Positions 1-8,248 of a stretch of 64,000 nt of DNA are shown here, one piece after another. The stretch is taken from positions 806,001 through 870,000 of the forward strand of contig NC_014632.1 of the NCBI RefSeq assembly GCF_000165505.1, read 5' to 3'. Position 1 is the stretch's first letter. Every line of letters begins with the position of its first letter. A model generated the notes under the pieces. The model was not told the origin of the DNA and ran no database searches. It saw nothing but the letters and a program-made list of their open reading frames with translations. This stretch comes from Ilyobacter polytropus DSM 2926 (lineage in GTDB: Bacteria; Fusobacteriota; Fusobacteriia; Fusobacteriales; Fusobacteriaceae). Made by a program: the position numbers and the translations under genes.

Positions 1-29
1 AAAAACCCCCTTGGATTTACCAAGGGGGA
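1..29 (-). terminator. Rho-independent terminator of the amino-acid permease
   Basis: A perfect 9-bp stem (positions 6-14 with 20-28, CCCCCTTGG type) closes a 5-nt loop. On the minus strand it is followed by a T run (the A run at 1-5), as expected for a terminator just after the permease stop codon. Confidence 0.85.
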
Positions 30-49
30 CGTAATTTCATATAGTAAGA

Positions 50-1366
50 CTATTTCTTATAGAAGAGCAGCCCTGAAAGGGTAGCTAATAGAGAGATAAG
101 CATATATTTAGGGTTGCTGATGGCGGCATATACTCCGATGGATACTCCCCCTAGAATTGCTAGGATGGGAACCACAGGGTATAGGGGAACCTTATAAGGT
201 CTTTCTAATTCAGGCTCTCTTTTTCTAAGGATGATTACCCCTAAAAATACCATAGAGTAGAACAACCAGAATATTGCCACCGGTATATCACCAAATACAT
301 CGGGATTCCCAGTAATAAACATAGCTATCAGATAAACCATAGAGAGTATAAACATAAGTCCTGCTGATCTCATAGGCTGGTTGCTTTTTTCCTCTACCTT
401 GGAGAAATAATTCTTTGCCGGGAAATGCCCCTCTATAGCCAGAGAGTAAGGGACTCTCGTAGATATAAGGGAGAAACCGTTTAGTCCTCCGAAAGAGGAG
501 ATCATTATTCCTAGGAATATAACCTTGGCACCGTAATTTCCAAATAAATTCTGAGCAACTCCAAACATACCCTGGTTTACAAGTTCATCTGCAGAGAAAA
601 CCTTGAGAAGTCCGATGTTTAAAGCTACATATATTATGGTAATAAATCCAAGACCGAATATAATGGCCTTTGGAAGGTCTTTTTTTACATTTTTCAAATC
701 TCCTGAGATTGTTCCCACGTAGATCCAGCCGTCAAAGGCAAACATCACAGGTACCAACGCCATACCCAAAAGAAGAATAGGAGGTTTTGTAGAAACTGCC
801 TCTGTAGATGTATAAAAAATCCCGGCACTGTTGTTGTTTGACATGAATCCGAATATGGTTATTGCCGCCAGAGGGATTATTTTGGCTCCTGTTGCCAGGG
901 CCTGGATTATTCCACCTGCTCTTTGTGTAAAAGTGTTTACAGCAAAGACAAGTACCAGTGCTCCTGCTGACAGGGGAAGCATATATTTAGGACCAGCTTC
1001 TACTCCTAAAAACTGTGTGGTGAAAAATGCAAAATAATAGGCTATGAGAGCCACTATTGCAGGGGTGTATACTATAGCCTGAGTCCATCCAACGAGAAAC
1101 GCCACCTTATCCCCGTAAACCCTTCTTATCCAGGCAATGATTCCACCTGTTTCGGGAACTGCCGCTCCGATCTCTGCCGCTGTTAGCCCAGAGAGAATAG
1201 AGATAGTCCCACCCAAGATCCATGCAGAAATTGCGATTTTTGGGTGAAGCCCCGATGCTATAAGAACAGGTTTCGCCTTGAAAAATATTCCTATACCGAT
1301 TACTACTCCTACTACCATTGAAAAAGCAACTGGAAAGCCGTACCTTCCCTTTAGTTTATCTTCCAT
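50..1366 (-). CDS. APC-superfamily amino-acid permease
   Basis: A 438-residue, very hydrophobic protein with about 12 membrane segments. The N-terminal part carries the first-helix pattern of APC transporters (VVGVVIGIGIFFKAKP, near residues 18-33) and the conserved ALIAYYF/GGLNG-type helices. It probably moves amino acids across the inner membrane by proton- or exchange-coupled transport. It resembles the SteT/YhdG branch, but the substrate cannot be read from sequence. The start is supported by AAGGAG about 7 nt upstream. It stands alone: a terminator follows directly and more than 500 bp of gene-free DNA lies upstream. Confidence 0.85.
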   Translation of the reverse strand: MEDKLKGRYGFPVAFSMVVGVVIGIGIFFKAKPVLIASGLHPKIAISAWILGGTISILSGLTAAEIGAAVPETGGIIAWIRRVYGDKVAFLVGWTQAIVYTPAIVALIAYYFAFFTTQFLGVEAGPKYMLPLSAGALVLVFAVNTFTQRAGGIIQALATGAKIIPLAAITIFGFMSNNNSAGIFYTSTEAVSTKPPILLLGMALVPVMFAFDGWIYVGTISGDLKNVKKDLPKAIIFGLGFITIIYVALNIGLLKVFSADELVNQGMFGVAQNLFGNYGAKVIFLGIMISSFGGLNGFSLISTRVPYSLAIEGHFPAKNYFSKVEEKSNQPMRSAGLMFILSMVYLIAMFITGNPDVFGDIPVAIFWLFYSMVFLGVIILRKREPELERPYKVPLYPVVPILAILGGVSIGVYAAISNPKYMLISLLATLSGLLFYKK

Positions 1367-1933
1367 ATTATTTTCTCCTTATATATTGTGTAATTTAGTT
1401 TATGTGTAACACAACTTTTTATATCTGTAAAAATTCTGAAATTAAGAATTGTTTAATTACAAAATTTAATTAAAAATTACAATATTATGTTTTTTCTTAT
1501 TGTGTTTAATATCATCCTTACATAGTTATTGTTCGATATAGTATAGGTTAAAAGAGTTATATCTTTTGAAATATCTATCTTTTAAATAATTGATTAATTC
1601 TAGATTGTTCGTACATCAACTTTATTATAATAGCATAATTTTTAAAATATTGAAATAAAAATAAGGGTAAAATCATAATTTTTACAACAAATTTTATATC
1701 AAAGATGCTGATTTTACGGATGAAATGATCTCTTTCGGTGTTTTTTGTCAAGTGAGCTTTGTTTATAAATAATCTGAAAGACAGTTAATATGGAAAAAAA
1801 TAGTACAGTTACAATACGACATAGACCTGACACAAACATGACAATAGTCTGACACAAAACAACAATATATATTTACTGAGAGGAATATGAAAAAGTATGA
1901 TAATAAGTGAAAAGTATAGGGGGAGTATGATTG
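1367..1933. other. Gene-free AT-rich intergenic region between divergent units
   Basis: About 567 bp separates the minus-strand permease from the plus-strand pseudopilin cassette. It is very AT-rich and I see no convincing gene, RNA fold or riboswitch in it. The only structured element is the phased TGACA series near its right end (1828-1858). Promoters for both flanking units must lie here, but no single one stands out. Confidence 0.6.
1828..1858 (+). promoter_or_regulatory. Three TGACA boxes spaced exactly 11 bp
   Basis: TGACA occurs at 1828, 1839 and 1850. The first and third boxes extend to the identical ten-mer CTGACACAAA, 22 bp apart, or two helical turns. The array sits about 75-105 bp upstream of the first cassette start and looks like a direct-repeat activator site on one DNA face. 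No cognate regulator is encoded nearby, so the role is inferred. No similar array was seen ahead of the second cassette. Confidence 0.4.
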
Positions 1934-2497
1934 ATGAAAAGAAAAGGTTCTGTGCTGATAGAATGTTTAATTGCCATTGTGATATTTCTTATTGGAATGA
2001 TTCCCATAACAAGGTTTACTATAAATTCCCTATGCATGGACAGAAGGTCTGCTGAGATTGAAGAGGCTGCAAGAATTGCAACAACCATAATAGATTATGT
2101 AAAATCCAAGGGATATACAACTGTTGTTGCTAATGCCAGTTGGGATACAGATAAATACTATGCAGAAAGCCATACAATAACAGATGGTGAAACTGATACA
2201 GGAGATCTTTTAGACAGTACTTTGACACTAGAGGGGCGAGGGATAGATCTGGAAGATGCAGAATTTACTATATCTATGATGGAAACAAACCTAGAGCTGG
2301 TTACAGAGGACACTTATACAAATCCTGTTACCAATTCAACTGCATCAGATGTAATCTTTGGAACCGGTGGTCTGTTAGAAGATCAACCAGTATACGGGAC
2401 TGTCACACTGACATACCAGTCCAGTAAATCCACAGAAGAAGAGATCAGGGAATATAGCGAGAACTTCATTTTAGTTCCCATGGAAAACTTAAATTAA
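1934..2497 (+). CDS. Minor pseudopilin, GspI/PilV-like (cassette A, gene 1)
   Basis: The 187-residue product starts with a short basic leader and a type III (class IV pilin) signal: MKRKG then SVLIE, with cleavage expected after Gly5 and Glu at mature position 5. A hydrophobic helix of about 20 residues follows, with a Cys right after Glu5. The conserved post-helix stretch (DRRSAEIEEAARIATT) resembles GspI/PilV minor pilins; the C-terminal domain is acidic and unrecognised. The upstream TTG at 1931 is in frame, but ATG 1934 has the better spacing from GGGGGAG and gives the normal short leader. It opens a tight operon (12-nt gap to the next gene). Its paralogue is at 6110-6673. Confidence 0.75.
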   Translation: MKRKGSVLIECLIAIVIFLIGMIPITRFTINSLCMDRRSAEIEEAARIATTIIDYVKSKGYTTVVANASWDTDKYYAESHTITDGETDTGDLLDSTLTLEGRGIDLEDAEFTISMMETNLELVTEDTYTNPVTNSTASDVIFGTGGLLEDQPVYGTVTLTYQSSKSTEEEIREYSENFILVPMENLN

Positions 2498-2509
2498 GGG
2501 GAGACTGTC

Positions 2510-3130
2510 ATGAAAAGAAAAGGTTTTAATATCATAGAGATGATAATAGTAGTAGCAATAATAGGGATAGTGTTTTCACTGACAGCTCCTCTTGTAAAAA
2601 GCTTTGGAATGGTAAACGAAAGAATAAGAGTCCAAAACGAGGTGGACAGGGAGTTTGCAGTAGTCAGTAAATTCATAAAAGAAGAGGTGAGATCTGCAAG
2701 GAGGACATCAAAATCTCTAGATGTAGACGTAAAATACGCTGCAATTTTTAATTTAAATGGAGAGGATTTTGATAGTTTTAGTGATTTAATCCTTGAAACA
2801 GAACTAGATGAAGATACAGGCACGATAAGTGCTCTTAGCACAGGTTCGGTATTATTTTTAGAAATCCCCTATGAAGACTCTGAGGATGGCTCAGACGATG
2901 ATTCTAAGCTGGTGTTTTTGTTTTTTGAAGATAGCCAGTTAAGATACATAGAAGATTTTGATGACAGCACAGAAGAGATACTCATGGAAAATATATCAGA
3001 TGGAAGCTTTGAACTTAGCACAGATGGGGTAGTTATTTTTTCAATTGATTTAGACGTGGGAGATTATGAAGGGAAAATCAAAGATTCTATAAGGGAGTCT
3101 GCTGTGAGCAGGATAGACCTGGATATATAG
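2510..3130 (+). CDS. Minor pseudopilin, GspJ/PilW-like (cassette A, gene 2)
   Basis: The 206-residue product begins MKRKG then FNIIE, a textbook prepilin peptidase site with Glu5, and a long hydrophobic helix (MIIVVAIIGIVFSLTAP). The amphipathic stretch after the helix (NERIRVQNEVDREFAVVSKFIK) resembles GspJ/PilW, which sit third in the pseudopilus tip complex. The variable middle is rich in Asp/Glu and the last 40 residues are strongly conserved with the paralogue at 6685-7338. AAGGGGAG precedes the ATG. The order GspI-, GspJ-, GspK-like matches the tip-gene order of type II secretion operons. The exact family is inferred from the N-terminus and position only. Confidence 0.75.
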   Translation: MKRKGFNIIEMIIVVAIIGIVFSLTAPLVKSFGMVNERIRVQNEVDREFAVVSKFIKEEVRSARRTSKSLDVDVKYAAIFNLNGEDFDSFSDLILETELDEDTGTISALSTGSVLFLEIPYEDSEDGSDDDSKLVFLFFEDSQLRYIEDFDDSTEEILMENISDGSFELSTDGVVIFSIDLDVGDYEGKIKDSIRESAVSRIDLDI

Positions 3131-3141
3131 GGGTGAAAAAT

Positions 3142-3885
3142 ATGAAGAGAAAAGGATCATCTTTAATACTAGCGGTACTGTTACTTGGGTTTTTTACGGC
3201 AATGTCCATGAATATATACTATATAAGTCAGAAAAAGGCGGAAAACGCAGGGGATAAAAAAGGTGGTGAGCAGCGTACCAATGAGATAGATATAGCTTCT
3301 AGTATAATATATCAGGAGGCCTATCTTGCAGAGAATTTTGTGAGAAAGGGAGTCGTATATGACCCTGATCATCCTGCCAGCTTAGGTGATACAGACGACT
3401 ACACAGAGCCCGATGAGGATGAGATCTATTTAGATTATGATTCTGATTCAGGTGAATGGACATATTCATATACTTATTGTGGGATACAGCTCAATGATAT
3501 TTCAGAATACTTTGACTCTAACTGGGATTATACAAAGGATGATTCAACCTCCCAGAATATAATTATAAGTGAGGAGGTAGAGGACGGAGAGGTAAAAAGC
3601 AGGATATGGCAGACTGGGGAAGTTCCTAGCAAGATAACCAAGCTTTGGGATGATTCTGACCTTCTAAGTATAGGGGGATATAAGCTAATCAGTAAAACAG
3701 ATAACGGTACAGAAAGAACAGCTGTCTTTGAAAAAACAGTGAAAATTGTGGGAAATGACGATGAGATTTCCAGTATGACTTTTCTCATAACGGCTACAGA
3801 GACTGTAAATGTAAGTACAAATTCAGATGATGAGGAGGAATATTCTGGAGCAGAGATGAGTTTAGCCATAGAAAAGATAGATTAG
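3142..3885 (+). CDS. GspK/PilX-like minor pseudopilin lacking Glu5 (cassette A, gene 3)
   Basis: The 247-residue product starts MKRKG then SSLILAVLLLGFF, a prepilin-type signal. Mature position 5 is Leu rather than Glu, the hallmark exception of GspK and PilX-type tip subunits. The remainder is a large soluble domain with no repeat and many acidic residues. The upstream GTG at 3133 is in frame, but it overlaps the GGGGTG ribosome binding site that correctly spaces ATG 3142. It lies 11 nt after gene 2. The missing Glu5 and the I-J-K order suggest it caps a pseudopilus. Its paralogue is at 7349-8167. Confidence 0.72.
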   Translation: MKRKGSSLILAVLLLGFFTAMSMNIYYISQKKAENAGDKKGGEQRTNEIDIASSIIYQEAYLAENFVRKGVVYDPDHPASLGDTDDYTEPDEDEIYLDYDSDSGEWTYSYTYCGIQLNDISEYFDSNWDYTKDDSTSQNIIISEEVEDGEVKSRIWQTGEVPSKITKLWDDSDLLSIGGYKLISKTDNGTERTAVFEKTVKIVGNDDEISSMTFLITATETVNVSTNSDDEEEYSGAEMSLAIEKID

Positions 3886-3963
3886 GGTGAAAGGCGGATC
3901 ATCTTTTAAAGGAAGACATGGGATTTTTTATAGCACTTTGGATTGTTGAGTATAGGGGGAAAT

Positions 3964-4977
3964 ATGAAGAGGGTAATGATATTTTTGATGTTTTTGATTT
4001 TGGTGAGTGGGATGGCCTATTCTGAAACAAGGACAGTTTATCTGATAGTACCTGCAGATGCAGGAACTTTGAGCTATTATGCCGTGGATGAATACGAAGC
4101 CGAGGTAACTATAACAGCTTCAACGGAAACAACATCATACCTGGGAAATTCAAACCTTAAGTTGGTGACTCTAGACGCTAGTACATCAGATACATTTAAG
4201 CTGATGGCCAAGTATAAGTTAAATGATAAGTATTATTTTTTGATATCATCGAATACAGATACAGAAAGTGATGACAATTTAGAAATTCTCGAAACTAACT
4301 TTGTAAGCACTAATTCCCCTTCTGAAGTCTATAATGTATTTGGCAGCTTTGATGATTATCCAGGGATAAAAATACAGGATGATGTGAGACTTTCGATGAT
4401 CCCCGTAACAGATGAATTTACAGAGTTTACTGATGGTATAGTAGATGAAGTCTATCTCAGTGATGACGATGAAACGTATAATAATGTAGCAGTAAATGGT
4501 TATGCTGGAATAAGTCCTAATAATTCAACAACATTTACTATTAAAGAAAAAGACAGTGAAACAGAGACGGTATATACAGACCTAAAAACTATATCAGACC
4601 CCCTAACATACTCTTACACTGACGATGACGGCAATGATCATTATACTGTCACAGTCACTTATGCACAATTTAGAGCAAAAAATACAAATAGTTCGACATT
4701 CACTTATGACGGTAAAAATGATGGAAATGAAACATATACATTAACTGGTGAAATGGTTCTAGATCTTTATGCATATAATTCAGGTCAGGGTAGTTACTGG
4801 ATGGAGATTATACCTGAAGGAGACACCGTGGTACTTATAGATGACATAGGAGTCACTGCTGAAAGGGAAATAGATGCGACGAGTAAAGCATCTGATAAAT
4901 CAAAATCAAGGGATACAAATATAAAGACAAGCCTTATTGATAGCGACAATTTCATAATAAAAAATATAGAAGAATAA
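3964..4977 (+). CDS. Sec-exported protein of unknown family (cassette A, gene 4)
   Basis: I do not recognise this 337-residue protein. Residues 1-20 form a clear Sec signal peptide (MKRVMIFLMFLILVSGMAYS, cleavage expected after the Ser or nearby). The mature part is acidic, rich in Thr, Ser and Asp, and probably beta-rich. Segments shared with the paralogue at 8249-9283 include YYAVD, FKLMAKYKL, a YPGIK block and the C-terminal RDTNIKTSLIDS. ATG 3964 follows TAGGGGG; an in-frame TTG at 3943 would put seven extra residues ahead of the signal peptide and is less likely. A 78-nt gap separates it from gene 3. It may be a partner or cargo of the pseudopilus; this is inferred from position only. 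Confidence 0.6.
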   Translation: MKRVMIFLMFLILVSGMAYSETRTVYLIVPADAGTLSYYAVDEYEAEVTITASTETTSYLGNSNLKLVTLDASTSDTFKLMAKYKLNDKYYFLISSNTDTESDDNLEILETNFVSTNSPSEVYNVFGSFDDYPGIKIQDDVRLSMIPVTDEFTEFTDGIVDEVYLSDDDETYNNVAVNGYAGISPNNSTTFTIKEKDSETETVYTDLKTISDPLTYSYTDDDGNDHYTVTVTYAQFRAKNTNSSTFTYDGKNDGNETYTLTGEMVLDLYAYNSGQGSYWMEIIPEGDTVVLIDDIGVTAEREIDATSKASDKSKSRDTNIKTSLIDSDNFIIKNIEE

Positions 4978-4981
4978 TCAA

Positions 4982-5235
4982 CTTAAGCTGCTACTTGAAA
5001 TAATTTCTGATAAATTACTGAATTTACAAGAATACTAGAGTCAAAGGATTTTGTCACGAATGAAAATCTATAAAAGATAAAAAATTATCACGAATAAGGA
5101 TAAAAGATTTTTGCCACAGAGCATCATAAAAGTGTATGTTGCGCAGAGGAAAAGAGAGTTTCGCAGAGTAAAAGTAACACAGTTTTTCTGAGAAATTCAA
5201 TAGTTTGATTTGAAATAAAAGGGCAACTTGGGTTA
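4982..5235. repeat. Dispersed intergenic repeat, copy 1 (short form)
   Basis: It fills most of the gap between genes 4 and 5 of cassette A. It shares with copies 2 and 3 the end GATAAATTACTGAATTTA, the core TTTTGTCACGAATGAAAA, the GAGAGTTTC-CAGAG block and the right end AAATTCAATAGTTT. The long middle part present in copies 2-4 is missing. No coding capacity is evident. The matching gap in cassette B carries no such element, so this copy is probably an insertion. Confidence 0.75.
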
Positions 5236-5332
5236 ATTTTAGTTTCTCAGTTGAAAGTAGTTTAAATTTTAAGTCTGTTCTTATTGAAGGTTGGATAAAA
5301 TTTATTGTAAAAAAACTTGGGGTGGAAAGCAG

Positions 5333-5956
5333 ATGAAAAAAAAGGGATATACTGCTATAGAATTTGTGGTTGCGATAGCAATACTTCTGGTCCTTGCATG
5401 GATAGGAGGACTTTCTGTTATAGAGTCTATAAAGAGAAATGATTATAATGAGATGATATCTATAATCCCCAAGGCTATATTTGTAGAAACAAACAAGGCC
5501 TTTGAAGAGGGAGAGGAAAAAATCATCACATTAGATTTGACTTCAAAGTTTATAGAGGCAGAGGAGGGGGAGAAATATCTTCCGGAAAATTATACTTATT
5601 CTGTGTACTCTGTAACCAGGGATGATGACTGGAGTATAGGGGAATCTTCTTCTAGCACAGATGTAACTGAGAAACTTACAGATTCTCATTCAGAGGTTGA
5701 ATTTGAGGTAGATGATGAGGGTAAGATCAATTCTGTCTATTATGACGGTGATGATTCTTCTGAAGATTCAGGGTTTTACAGCAAATACCACCCCTCTATA
5801 CTGGTGGAAAGCGACGGTGAGCCATTTTGCAGAATCGATATAATCTCCTCTTTGCATATAACTCCGAAGGTAAAGGTTTATAGGCCAGATGGTGCTGATT
5901 CGACTATAGAGGATATGAAAGACCCGGATAAGTGGATTCTTGATTCAAGGATTTAA
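5333..5956 (+). CDS. Prepilin-like protein, GspG/GspH type (cassette A, gene 5)
   Basis: The 207-residue product begins MKKKG then YTAIE, a canonical prepilin cleavage site with Glu5, followed by a hydrophobic helix and a conserved amphipathic stretch (KRNDYNEMISIIPKAIFVE). The C-terminal half contains an Asp/Ser/Glu-rich variable loop and ends with a conserved block (CRIDIISSLHITPKVKVY) also found in the paralogue at 9393-9968. It resembles GspG/GspH subunits in layout, but no calcium-binding motif can be named. The longer frame from 5291 has no ribosome binding site and would bury the signal; GGGGTGGAAAG precedes ATG 5333. A terminator closes the cassette. Confidence 0.72.
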   Translation: MKKKGYTAIEFVVAIAILLVLAWIGGLSVIESIKRNDYNEMISIIPKAIFVETNKAFEEGEEKIITLDLTSKFIEAEEGEKYLPENYTYSVYSVTRDDDWSIGESSSSTDVTEKLTDSHSEVEFEVDDEGKINSVYYDGDDSSEDSGFYSKYHPSILVESDGEPFCRIDIISSLHITPKVKVYRPDGADSTIEDMKDPDKWILDSRI

Positions 5957-5972
5957 TATTTGAATTCAAAAC

Positions 5973-6015
5973 AAAAAAGGAAGAACAAGATTAAAAATCC
6001 TGCTCTTCCTTTTTT
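5973..6015 (+). terminator. Terminator ending cassette A
   Basis: A 12-bp outer stem (AAAAAAGGAAGA with TCTTCCTTTTTT) with an inner GATT/AATC pairing, ending in a T run 17 nt after the stop of gene 5. The U-tract on both sides could let it work in either direction. It separates the two cassettes. Confidence 0.8.
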
Positions 6016-6109
6016 ATTTTGCCAGTTGATTTATTTTGGCTTATTTTGTTGAAAAAAAAGGAAAAAAAGTATACCATTGAGTATATGTTTTTTAAAGGGG
6101 ATGTTTTTT

Positions 6110-6673
6110 ATGAATAAAAAGGGTTCTGTGCTTATAGAGTGTCTTATTGCTATAGTAATATTTTTGATAGGGATAGTGCCGATAACTAACTTCACAATTA
6201 GTTCACTTAGTATAGACAGAAGGTCTAACGAGATAGAGGAGGCGGCACGTATAACTACCACTGTTATAGATTATATAAAATCTGAAGGCTATGACACTAT
6301 TCTTGCAAAAAATTATTGGGGCACAGATACATATAAAATAGCCAGTGGTTCTGTTCAGATAGACTCTGATAATAATAAAAGTAATGAGATCTTGGGCAGT
6401 TCTTTTGACCTGGAAGGCCGTGGAATAGACCTGGAGGATGCAGAACTTACCATATCAGTCATGAAATCAGACCTGGTTTTGGATACGACTGAAACTTATA
6501 CCAACCCTGTTACTAGTGTGGCATCTAATGTTTTGTTTGGAAGCAGTGGTCTTTCAGAGGAACAGTTTATATACGGCAGGGTTACTTTGAAATATGAATC
6601 ACTAAAAAATGGTTCCGGAGAGAAAACATACGGCCAAAATTTCATCTTGGCACCTATAGAAAACAGAAAATAA
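6110..6673 (+). CDS. Minor pseudopilin, GspI/PilV-like (cassette B, gene 1)
   Basis: Paralogue of the protein at 1934-2497, same length (187 residues). The leader is MNKKG then SVLIECLIAIVIFLIG, with Glu at mature position 5, and the post-helix block is nearly identical (DRRSNEIEEAARITTTVIDY). The C-terminal half is diverged but keeps LEGRGIDLEDAE and the TYTNPVT segment. AAAGGGG lies 9 nt before ATG 6110; in-frame alternatives at 6077 and 6101 would lengthen the leader. Its own upstream region has no visible TGACA array. It sits 11 nt before gene 2. Confidence 0.75.
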   Translation: MNKKGSVLIECLIAIVIFLIGIVPITNFTISSLSIDRRSNEIEEAARITTTVIDYIKSEGYDTILAKNYWGTDTYKIASGSVQIDSDNNKSNEILGSSFDLEGRGIDLEDAELTISVMKSDLVLDTTETYTNPVTSVASNVLFGSSGLSEEQFIYGRVTLKYESLKNGSGEKTYGQNFILAPIENRK

Positions 6674-6684
6674 GGGGCGTTGTA

Positions 6685-7338
6685 ATGAAAAGAAAAGGCT
6701 TTAACCTCATAGAGATGATAATAGTTGGAGCTATAATAGGATTGGTGTTTCTCCTTACAGCACCACTTGTAAAGAGCTTCGGGATGGTAAATGAAAGAAT
6801 AAGAGTCCAGAATGAGGTGGACAGAGAGTTTGCCGTAGTGAGCAAATTTATAAAAAAACAGGTGAGGTCTGGAAAAAATACCAGAGAAAATGAGAAGCTG
6901 ACCTACACTAAAAGTGACGGTAGTGAAAAAACAATCGATGGAGTAGGATACTCTAAAGTATTTGAAACGGAAACGGATTTTGTAAATTTCAGCGATCTCT
7001 ACTATGATGATCTAAAAAAGAAGGATGACGACAAAGAAGGCAATGTACTTTTCGTAGAGATACCAAGTGAAAGCGGTTCAAAATATGCATTTTTTGTTTT
7101 TAAAGAGGATGAAAATCAAAAAGGTCAACTTATATACACAGAGGTAGACGAAGATGCTACTGACTTCGGTTTAGTGGCTGAAGAGGTCTTGATGGAAAAT
7201 GTATCGAGTGCAAGCTTTGAACTGAGTTCAGAGGGAGTAGTTACTTTTTCTATAGATTTAGATGTGGGAGAATTTGAAGGGAAAATCAAAGATTCTATAA
7301 GGGAGTCTGCTGTGAGCAGAATAGACCTGAAAATATAG
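6685..7338 (+). CDS. Minor pseudopilin, GspJ/PilW-like (cassette B, gene 2)
   Basis: A 217-residue paralogue of 2510-3130. It has the prepilin signal MKRKG then FNLIE and a hydrophobic helix in which VVAII is replaced by VGAII. The NERIRVQNEVDREFAVVSKFIK block is shared with cassette A. The central region is unrelated in detail and Lys/Asp rich, while the last 40 residues match cassette A almost exactly, also at the DNA level. This pattern of conserved ends around a variable middle fits a shared assembly function with a diversified exposed face. Assignment to GspJ/PilW is by N-terminus and gene order. Confidence 0.75.
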   Translation: MKRKGFNLIEMIIVGAIIGLVFLLTAPLVKSFGMVNERIRVQNEVDREFAVVSKFIKKQVRSGKNTRENEKLTYTKSDGSEKTIDGVGYSKVFETETDFVNFSDLYYDDLKKKDDDKEGNVLFVEIPSESGSKYAFFVFKEDENQKGQLIYTEVDEDATDFGLVAEEVLMENVSSASFELSSEGVVTFSIDLDVGEFEGKIKDSIRESAVSRIDLKI

Positions 7339-7348
7339 GGGTGGATTT

Positions 7349-8167
7349 ATGAAAAAAAAGGGATCGGCTATAATACTTACCGTCTTACTACTTGGATTTT
7401 TTACGGCCATGTCACTGAATATATATTATATAGGGCAGAAAAAGTCCGAAACGGCAGGGGATAAAAAAGCCGGAGAGCAGCTGACAAACGATATAGATAT
7501 AGCTTCTAGTATAATATATCAGGAGGCTTATTTGGCTGAAAATTTTGTGAGAACCGGCGTACTTTATGACTTGGATAAGTACGGGACAGACCTCAGCGGT
7601 TTCGATGATTATGAACTAAAAAACGGAGATAATTCATATTTTGATGTTTCTGATGGTACTTATGATAAGGAATATCCTGGGATACAGCTAAGCAGTATAT
7701 CTGAATACTTTGACTCTAACTGGAATTATAAACTTGATAATGATGGAAATGAAACGGGAGCAGCATCTCAAAAGCTCATTATGAGCGAGGTGGTAGAGGA
7801 CGGCGAGGCAGAAAGCAGGATATGGCAGTCTGGGGGGGTTCCCAGTAAGATAACCAAGCTGTGGGAGGACACTTCTCTGCTCAGTATAGGGGGATATAAA
7901 CTTAAAAGTATCGAGATAGATGGCGTCGATGTGAGCGTCGGTACTAATACTAAAACTGAAATAGAAAACGAGCTGGATACAGATTCTACTTATATAAAAG
8001 CTTCTTTTGAAAAAACTGTGGAAATAGAGGGGAATGGCGATATCCCCAGTATGAAATTCGTAATAACGGCTACAGAGACTGTTAATCTGGATACAACTTC
8101 GGGAACAACTTTGGCTGATGTTGATTTTTACGGAGCAGTGATGAATTTGACCATAGAAAAACAATAG
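7349..8167 (+). CDS. GspK/PilX-like minor pseudopilin lacking Glu5 (cassette B, gene 3)
   Basis: A 272-residue paralogue of 3142-3885. The signal MKKKG then SAIILTVLLLGFF again lacks the Glu5 found in its three prepilin neighbours, as in GspK. The shared first 60 mature residues include TAMSLNIYYIGQKKSE, and a conserved IWQSGGVPSKITKLW block lies mid-protein; about 20 extra residues occur in the second half. The codons after ATG form an eight-A run. GGGGTGG precedes the start. Gene spacing of 10 nt to gene 2 implies co-transcription and probably coupled translation. Confidence 0.72.
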   Translation: MKKKGSAIILTVLLLGFFTAMSLNIYYIGQKKSETAGDKKAGEQLTNDIDIASSIIYQEAYLAENFVRTGVLYDLDKYGTDLSGFDDYELKNGDNSYFDVSDGTYDKEYPGIQLSSISEYFDSNWNYKLDNDGNETGAASQKLIMSEVVEDGEAESRIWQSGGVPSKITKLWEDTSLLSIGGYKLKSIEIDGVDVSVGTNTKTEIENELDTDSTYIKASFEKTVEIEGNGDIPSMKFVITATETVNLDTTSGTTLADVDFYGAVMNLTIEKQ

Positions 8168-8248
8168 GGAGAGAAAACGAATCTACGAAAAAAACTGGGA
8201 GAATCTGTGTATAACATTATGGGATAATTAAGTATAGGAGGGAAAGAT

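Noticed and set aside
1367-1930. Possible riboswitch or small RNA in the long leader region
   Set aside because: No G/C-rich conserved folds, T-box or known aptamer motifs are visible; only AT-rich DNA and the TGACA array.
7688-8164. 158-codon minus-strand frame antisense to the cassette B GspK-like gene
   Set aside because: The sense gene has a prepilin signal, ribosome binding site and a paralogue; the antisense frame has none of these and is not conserved in cassette A.
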